From Brevibacillus borstelensis (GTDB taxonomy: Bacteria; Bacillota; Bacilli; Brevibacillales; Brevibacillaceae), in assembly GCF_003710865.1 (NCBI RefSeq), contig NZ_RHHO01000037.1:124001-188000 (forward strand): a stretch of 64,000 nt of DNA, in the 5' to 3' direction. This document shows, one piece after another, positions 59,938 to 64,000 of this stretch. A program made the position numbers and the translations under genes. The notes beneath the pieces were generated by a model. The model searched no databases. It saw nothing but the letters and a program-made list of their open reading frames with translations, and was not told the DNA's origin. Each line of letters begins with the position of its first letter. Position 1 is the stretch's first letter.

Positions 59938-61311
59938 ATGACGCAAAAAAGACAGTTGAAGCTAGGCACGATGCTGCATGGACCGGGCGGGCACGTAGCT
60001 GCATGGAGACATCCGGATGCCGTCGCGGATGCCAGCGTAAACCTTGCCTTTTACAAAAGACTGGTGAGAAAAGCGGAGGAAGGAAAGTTCGATCTTGTCT
60101 TCGTGGCGGATGGGCTATACATTACGGAAAAATCCCACCCCAATTTTTTAAACCGGTTCGAGCCGATCACCCTGCTCGCAGCATTGGCTGGTTTCAGCAC
60201 TCATATCGGGCTGGTCGGGACACTCTCGACGTCTTACAGCGAACCCTTTACCGTGGCAAGACAGTTCGCCTCCATCGACCTGATCAGCAACGGTCGCGCA
60301 GGGTGGAACGCGGTCACCTCTCCATTGGAAGGCTCCGCTCTGAACTACAGCAAGCCTGCACATCCGTCGCATGAGCTGCGTTACCGCATTGCCCATGAGT
60401 TTCTCCAGGTAACCAAAGGACTGTGGGATTCGTGGGAAGATGACGCTTTTGTCCGCGACAAACAAACGGGTGTCTTTTTCCATCCGGAAAAGATGCATCG
60501 GCTGAATCACAAAGGAGAATTTTTCTCTGTCCAGGGACCGCTCAATATCGGCAGGTCCAGGCAGGGACAGCCGGTCATCTTTCAAGCGGGCTCCTCCGAA
60601 GCAGGCAAAGAGCTGGCAGCAAAAGAAGCCGATGCCGTTTTTACCAATCACGACAACATCGAGGCAGCCAAGCGCTTCTACCAGGACGTAAAGGCAAGAG
60701 CCGCCCGCTATGGCAGGGCTCCTGAAGAGATTCTCATTTTTCCGGGGATTGCCCCGATTATCGGGCACACACAGGAGGAAGCCGAGCGCAAGTACGAGCA
60801 GATTGCGGGACTGGTGCATATTGACGATGCGCTCAATTATCTGGGCAGATTCTTTGACCACTTTGATTTTTCCCAGTTTCCTCTCGACGAACCGCTTCCC
60901 GATCTGGGCGAATTGGGCAGCGAAGGCTTCAAAAGCACGACGGATTGGATCAAGCGGATAGCCAGGGAGGAAAAGCTGACGCTACGCCAGTTGGCCCTTC
61001 GCGTGACCACCCCCCGAAAAGGCTTCATCGGTACGCCCGAGCAGGTAGCCGATGAGATTCAGGAGTGGTTCGAGGCAGGAGCGGCGGACGGCTTCATGAT
61101 CGGCAGCGCGGTCGTGCCGGTCGGTCTTGATGACTTTGTGGAGCTCGTCGTGCCGATCCTGCAGCAGCGCGGCTTGTTCCGCACAGAGTACGAGCATGAC
61201 ACATTGCGGGGAAATCTGGGGATTCCCGTACCTCCTAACCGCTATCGTTCGGGACAAAGCACTGCTTCTGAAAAAAGCAGAGCACCAGAGCTGGAGGCGA
61301 GCAAACAGTAG
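59938..61311 (+). CDS. cmoJ: NtaA/SnaA/DszA-family FMN-dependent monooxygenase, CmoJ/YtnJ-like
   Basis: A 457-residue flavin monooxygenase. [20 protein letters not shown] at the start, [11 protein letters not shown] near residue 50, [20 protein letters not shown] near 90 and [20 protein letters not shown] near 120 are hallmarks of the NtaA/SnaA/DszA group. In the S-alkylcysteine pathway the homologue oxidises the S-substituent so that it leaves as an aldehyde. It needs reduced FMN from a separate reductase, which is not evident in this operon. The last 25 residues are a low-similarity tail. ATG 59938 follows GGGGAGG. Confidence 0.88.
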   Translation: MTQKRQLKLGTMLHGPGGHVAAWRHPDAVADASVNLAFYKRLVRKAEEGKFDLVFVADGLYITEKSHPNFLNRFEPITLLAALAGFSTHIGLVGTLSTSYSEPFTVARQFASIDLISNGRAGWNAVTSPLEGSALNYSKPAHPSHELRYRIAHEFLQVTKGLWDSWEDDAFVRDKQTGVFFHPEKMHRLNHKGEFFSVQGPLNIGRSRQGQPVIFQAGSSEAGKELAAKEADAVFTNHDNIEAAKRFYQDVKARAARYGRAPEEILIFPGIAPIIGHTQEEAERKYEQIAGLVHIDDALNYLGRFFDHFDFSQFPLDEPLPDLGELGSEGFKSTTDWIKRIAREEKLTLRQLALRVTTPRKGFIGTPEQVADEIQEWFEAGAADGFMIGSAVVPVGLDDFVELVVPILQQRGLFRTEYEHDTLRGNLGIPVPPNRYRSGQSTASEKSRAPELEASKQ

Positions 61312-61443
61312 ATAGAAAACTGGTCAACCCGTATTGTCCGAACGGCCTTTCACCACCGAATCCAGACAGACAAGGAGACAAGGAGCGAAAAGACAAATCA
61401 CGTATGTAACGGTTATCCATGCCTTTCATAAGGAGGTAGCAAT

Positions 61444-61920
61444 GTGAGCCATACAAAAATCGATATACGGCATTACCTAGCAATATACGAGCAGCTAAAG
61501 CAAGCGATTGAAGGATTGACCGAGGACGAGCTGAGGTGGAAGGAGGCGCCTGAAAAATGGAGCGTTACTGAAGTGCTGTCCCACCTGGCTGACCACAATC
61601 TCGTCGTGTCCTTTCGAATCAGGGAAATTCTCTCCGGATCAACAGCGCGGCTGCCCGGCTTTTCGCAAGATGCGTGGGTAAGCAATACGAAGGCGAATGA
61701 AGGATCAGTTGCGGAGATTCTGCGTGTATACCAAGCGTTGCTTTCCTATAATAGTGAGCTGTTTGGCAGACTTTCTGAGGATGATTGGCAGAAGAGCGGG
61801 GTTCAGGTAAACGGGAAGACTGTAAGACTGGCCGATGTTGTTCAGGCATTTATTGCCCATGTGCAATTGCATCTGGCGCAGATTGATCGGATCAAGCAAG
61901 CCTTGGCAGAGGACAAATGA
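61444..61920 (+). CDS. DinB/YfiT-superfamily protein
   Basis: A 158-residue four-helix-bundle protein. Conserved features are EKWSVTEVLSHLADHNLVVS near residue 37, with His near 47, and AFIAHVQLHLAQIDRIK near 136 with two histidines, giving the three-His metal site of the superfamily. Related proteins (BstA/YfiT) transfer bacillithiol to electrophiles, so a thiol role next to the cysteine operon is attractive but unproven. I chose GTG 61444, 6 bases after AAGGAGGT; an overlapping ATG at 61442 is out of frame and meets TGA at once. It is 132 bases after cmoJ. Confidence 0.8.
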   Translation: MSHTKIDIRHYLAIYEQLKQAIEGLTEDELRWKEAPEKWSVTEVLSHLADHNLVVSFRIREILSGSTARLPGFSQDAWVSNTKANEGSVAEILRVYQALLSYNSELFGRLSEDDWQKSGVQVNGKTVRLADVVQAFIAHVQLHLAQIDRIKQALAEDK

Positions 61921-61970
61921 ACGGTAGAGAACACAAACGAAATGGAGCGATAATACAGGATGATGACAGG

Positions 61971-62004
61971 AGCCGGGGCAGGAAAGCTTCCCGGTTCTTT
62001 TTTC
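61971..62004 (+). terminator. Rho-independent terminator ending the sulfur operon
   Basis: AGCCGGG (61971-61977) pairs with CCCGGTT (61990-61996) with one G-U pair, followed by CTTTTTTC. Confidence 0.8.
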
Positions 62005-62171
62005 TTGCGGAGCTCTGTATCGTTTAGAACAGAATGAGCCAACTTACAAAATGTATGAAATGTTCGTCCCACTTTTATTTACTATATAACATGCGCGGGA
62101 ATGGTCGCTGAAGTATGATAGTCTTCTAGAAAGTGATAATTTTTGAATATTCAAAAGGGTGTGATAATAGG

Positions 62172-63332
62172 ATGATCTGGGATTTTCAATTCAATTTGCC
62201 GACACGTATCGAATTTGGGAATGGGAAAATCAAGGAATTGGGAAGATGCATTCGAGAATTGGGAGGCACGAAGGCGTTAGTCGTTACCGATCAAGGGATT
62301 GTCAAATCCGGTATTTTGAAAACGGTTACAGAAATGTTGGAAGCAAATGCGGTTGCATACGCCGTTTTTGATCAGGTCAAGCCGAATCCGCGCGATGTGG
62401 ATTGCATGGAAGCCTATCGAATCGCCCGGGAGGCTGGCGTGGACGTCCTGATCGGACTGGGCGGAGGCAGTTCCATGGACACAGCCAAAGCGGTCGGGAC
62501 ACTGCTTACACACGGGGGACAGATCAGCGATTGGTACGGGCTGAATGTGCTTCAAGAGCCGATCACTCCACTGCTCTGCATCCCTACAACCGCCGGTACC
62601 GGCAGTGAAGTTACATTCTTCTCGGTCATTACGGACACGGAAACAAAGCTGAAAATGAATATTTTGGACACGCGGCTGGCACCCAGGATTGCACTGTTGG
62701 ACCCAGAGCTTACAGTCACACTTCCTTCGCATGTGACGGCATCGACGGGTATGGATGCCTTGACGCATGCGATTGAAGCCTATACGTGCAACATTTCCGA
62801 GCCGATCACGGATGCGCTGGCCCTGTATGCGATCGATCAGATCGTCCGGTATCTCCCGATCGCAGTGGCTGACGGAACCAATCTGGAGGCGCGCAAACAA
62901 ATGCTGGCAGCAAGCTTGATCGCCGGGATCGCTTTCGGCAACTCCGATGTCGGCGGCGTCCACTGCATGGCGGAGGCTCTCGGCGGATTGTATGACACGC
63001 CACATGGAGTGGCCAACTCGATGCTCCTGCCGTTCGTATTTGAATACAACATCCCTGCAGATCCCGAGAAGCATGCCGTCGTGGCTGAACGCCTCGGAGC
63101 GGTGAGAGGAGATCGATCGGCAGAGGAGACGGCGCGAGAGGGTGTCCGGCTGTTGAAGAAGCTTGCTGAGACCGTGCACATTCCGAAAATGAAGGACCTG
63201 GGAAATGTGAATCCGGACGACTTTTTGTATCTGGCAGAAGCGGCGACGCAGAATGTGTCGGCTCCGAGCAACCCGCGTCCAGCGACGAAGGAAGATTACT
63301 TGCGCCTTTTCCGTATGGCTTACGAGGGATAG
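62172..63332 (+). CDS. Iron-type alcohol dehydrogenase
   Basis: A 386-residue group III (iron-containing) alcohol dehydrogenase. The dinucleotide motif is GLGGGSSMDTAKAV near residue 95, the TTAGTGSEVTFFSVITD stretch follows near 138, and the metal site is spread over MDALTHAIEAY (Asp, His) near 198 and GVHCMAEALGGLYDTPHG near 260 (two His). It reduces aldehydes with NAD(P)H. EutG of ethanolamine operons is in this family, but this gene is 58 kb from eutBC. I chose ATG 62172, which starts the conserved WDFQFNLPTRIEFG; an in-frame upstream start would add 13 unrelated residues. Confidence 0.88.
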   Translation: MIWDFQFNLPTRIEFGNGKIKELGRCIRELGGTKALVVTDQGIVKSGILKTVTEMLEANAVAYAVFDQVKPNPRDVDCMEAYRIAREAGVDVLIGLGGGSSMDTAKAVGTLLTHGGQISDWYGLNVLQEPITPLLCIPTTAGTGSEVTFFSVITDTETKLKMNILDTRLAPRIALLDPELTVTLPSHVTASTGMDALTHAIEAYTCNISEPITDALALYAIDQIVRYLPIAVADGTNLEARKQMLAASLIAGIAFGNSDVGGVHCMAEALGGLYDTPHGVANSMLLPFVFEYNIPADPEKHAVVAERLGAVRGDRSAEETAREGVRLLKKLAETVHIPKMKDLGNVNPDDFLYLAEAATQNVSAPSNPRPATKEDYLRLFRMAYEG

Positions 63333-63369
63333 TATTTGCACAAAAATCGGATGAGAAGGATGATTGCCT

Positions 63370-64000
63370 ATGAGTGAATTAAAATTGAATCGCACGCTCG
63401 GCTTCTGGGCCGCTTATTCCGCTTCGGTAGGACTTGTCGTTTCCGGGACTGCGATGGTGGCGCTCGGAAATGGCTACGGCGTGAGCGGCCCTGCGTACAG
63501 CATAGTCGCCTTTGGAGCGCTGATCGTGATTTTATGCGTAGCATTGTCCTACTCGGAAATGGCGGCAATGATCCCCGGAGCGGGAATGGTCGGGGAGTAC
63601 ACGCTCCCCGCACTGGGCAAGCTCCCCGCCTTGTTTGCCGTACTGGCAGGATATATCGTGCTTGTCGGCACCGATGGAGGAACAAACATGATCGTGGGCG
63701 GACAATCTCTGGAGGCGCTGACGGGGATACCTTGGTATGTGTGCGTCTCTGTGATATTGATCTTTCTCGTTCTGGTCAATCTGATGGGGGTCGCCGTGTT
63801 CGGGAAAGTACAGTCCGTACTGGCCATCGGCATGATGACGCTTCTAGGCGTACTGGGGCTGTGGGGACTTACTGGCATCGGCACGATGGAGCCCTTGGCC
63901 GTGCAGCCGCCCTTCTCGCCGTTGAGCTGGCAGGAGCAGGCAGGGACGCTGGGACTTGCCATCTGGCTTTTCATCGGGATGGAATTTGTTGCGCCGCTGG
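63370..64000 (+). CDS. APC-family amino acid/amine permease, N-terminal part (partial)
   Basis: The first 210 codons of a membrane permease that continues beyond the window. It begins SELKLNRTLGFWAAYSASVG; the run GLVVSGTAMVALGNGYGVSG near residue 21 resembles the substrate-binding break of helix 1 in APC transporters, and ALSYSEMAAMIPGAGMVGEYT near 58 is also typical. At least five hydrophobic spans are visible. It lies 37 bases after the alcohol dehydrogenase gene, so the two may act on one substrate, for example an amine whose aldehyde is reduced. The specificity cannot be given. Confidence 0.85.
   Translation, partial: MSELKLNRTLGFWAAYSASVGLVVSGTAMVALGNGYGVSGPAYSIVAFGALIVILCVALSYSEMAAMIPGAGMVGEYTLPALGKLPALFAVLAGYIVLVGTDGGTNMIVGGQSLEALTGIPWYVCVSVILIFLVLVNLMGVAVFGKVQSVLAIGMMTLLGVLGLWGLTGIGTMEPLAVQPPFSPLSWQEQAGTLGLAIWLFIGMEFVAPL

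Noticed and set aside
62277-63395. Long open frame on the minus strand opposite the alcohol dehydrogenase
   Set aside because: It is 372 codons long but antisense to a clearly conserved enzyme, has no ribosome site and has a composition typical of a shadow frame.

Overview
The window looks like a chromosomal segment of a Brevibacillus-type member of the Paenibacillaceae/Bacillales, of roughly 50% GC. Reasons: strong AAGGAGG-type ribosome sites, frequent TTG and GTG starts, many rho-independent terminators, and Bacillus relatives such as YdjO, YvgN and the ytm/tcy sulfur operon. I see no insertion sequences, tRNAs, rRNAs or CRISPR arrays.

Region 1 (1-9056) handles small molecules and cobalamin. 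It opens with the 3' end of a sigma-54 activator gene, then a PxpB/PxpC pair without PxpA. Next is a EutV-like receiver protein that has lost its ANTAR output domain, an attenuator-like pair of competing hairpins, and eutB-eutC for the adenosylcobalamin-dependent ethanolamine ammonia-lyase. A cobalamin-type ABC importer (btuF-btuC-btuD) and cobU follow, so enzyme and cofactor supply sit together. No microcompartment genes are present in the window.

Region 2 (9139-36057) is a 27-kb glycan locus. A small YdjO protein and a mycobacterial-type inositol-phosphate synthase lead into genes for dTDP-rhamnose (an RmlA-like enzyme, RmlC-like, RmlB, RmlD) and probably GDP-deoxyhexoses (ManC, phosphohexomutase, a GDP-sugar SDR). 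There are eight glycosyltransferase genes, two of them two-domain fusions, three SAM methyltransferase genes (one frameshifted) and an unrecognised beta-sandwich protein. The small RmlC-like (151 aa) and RmlA-like (249 aa) proteins match the sizes of B. subtilis SpsL and SpsI. Two promoters resemble the mother-cell SigK consensus. A spore-surface or protein-linked glycan is therefore my leading hypothesis. No flippase, ABC exporter or polymerase is present.

Region 3 (36279-52701) is an efflux and stress region: a secreted amidohydrolase, an MFS pump, a LuxR-type two-component pair, a MarR regulator with an RND pump and its lipoprotein adaptor, HxlR with an MFS pump and the aldo-keto reductase YvgN, a chromate transporter, and a Bcr/CflA-type MFS pump coupled to a second MarR regulator. 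Several operator-like palindromes overlap promoters.

Region 4 (52825-61920) is a sulfur-salvage operon: a LysR regulator (YtlI/AscR-like) behind an attenuator-like terminator, a luciferase-family monooxygenase, a TcyKLMN-type importer, an N-acetyltransferase, an M20 deacetylase, an NtaA/DszA-family monooxygenase and a DinB-fold protein. Together they fit uptake, N-acetylation, oxidative C-S cleavage and deacetylation of S-modified cysteines.

The window closes with an iron-type alcohol dehydrogenase and the 5' part of an APC-family permease.
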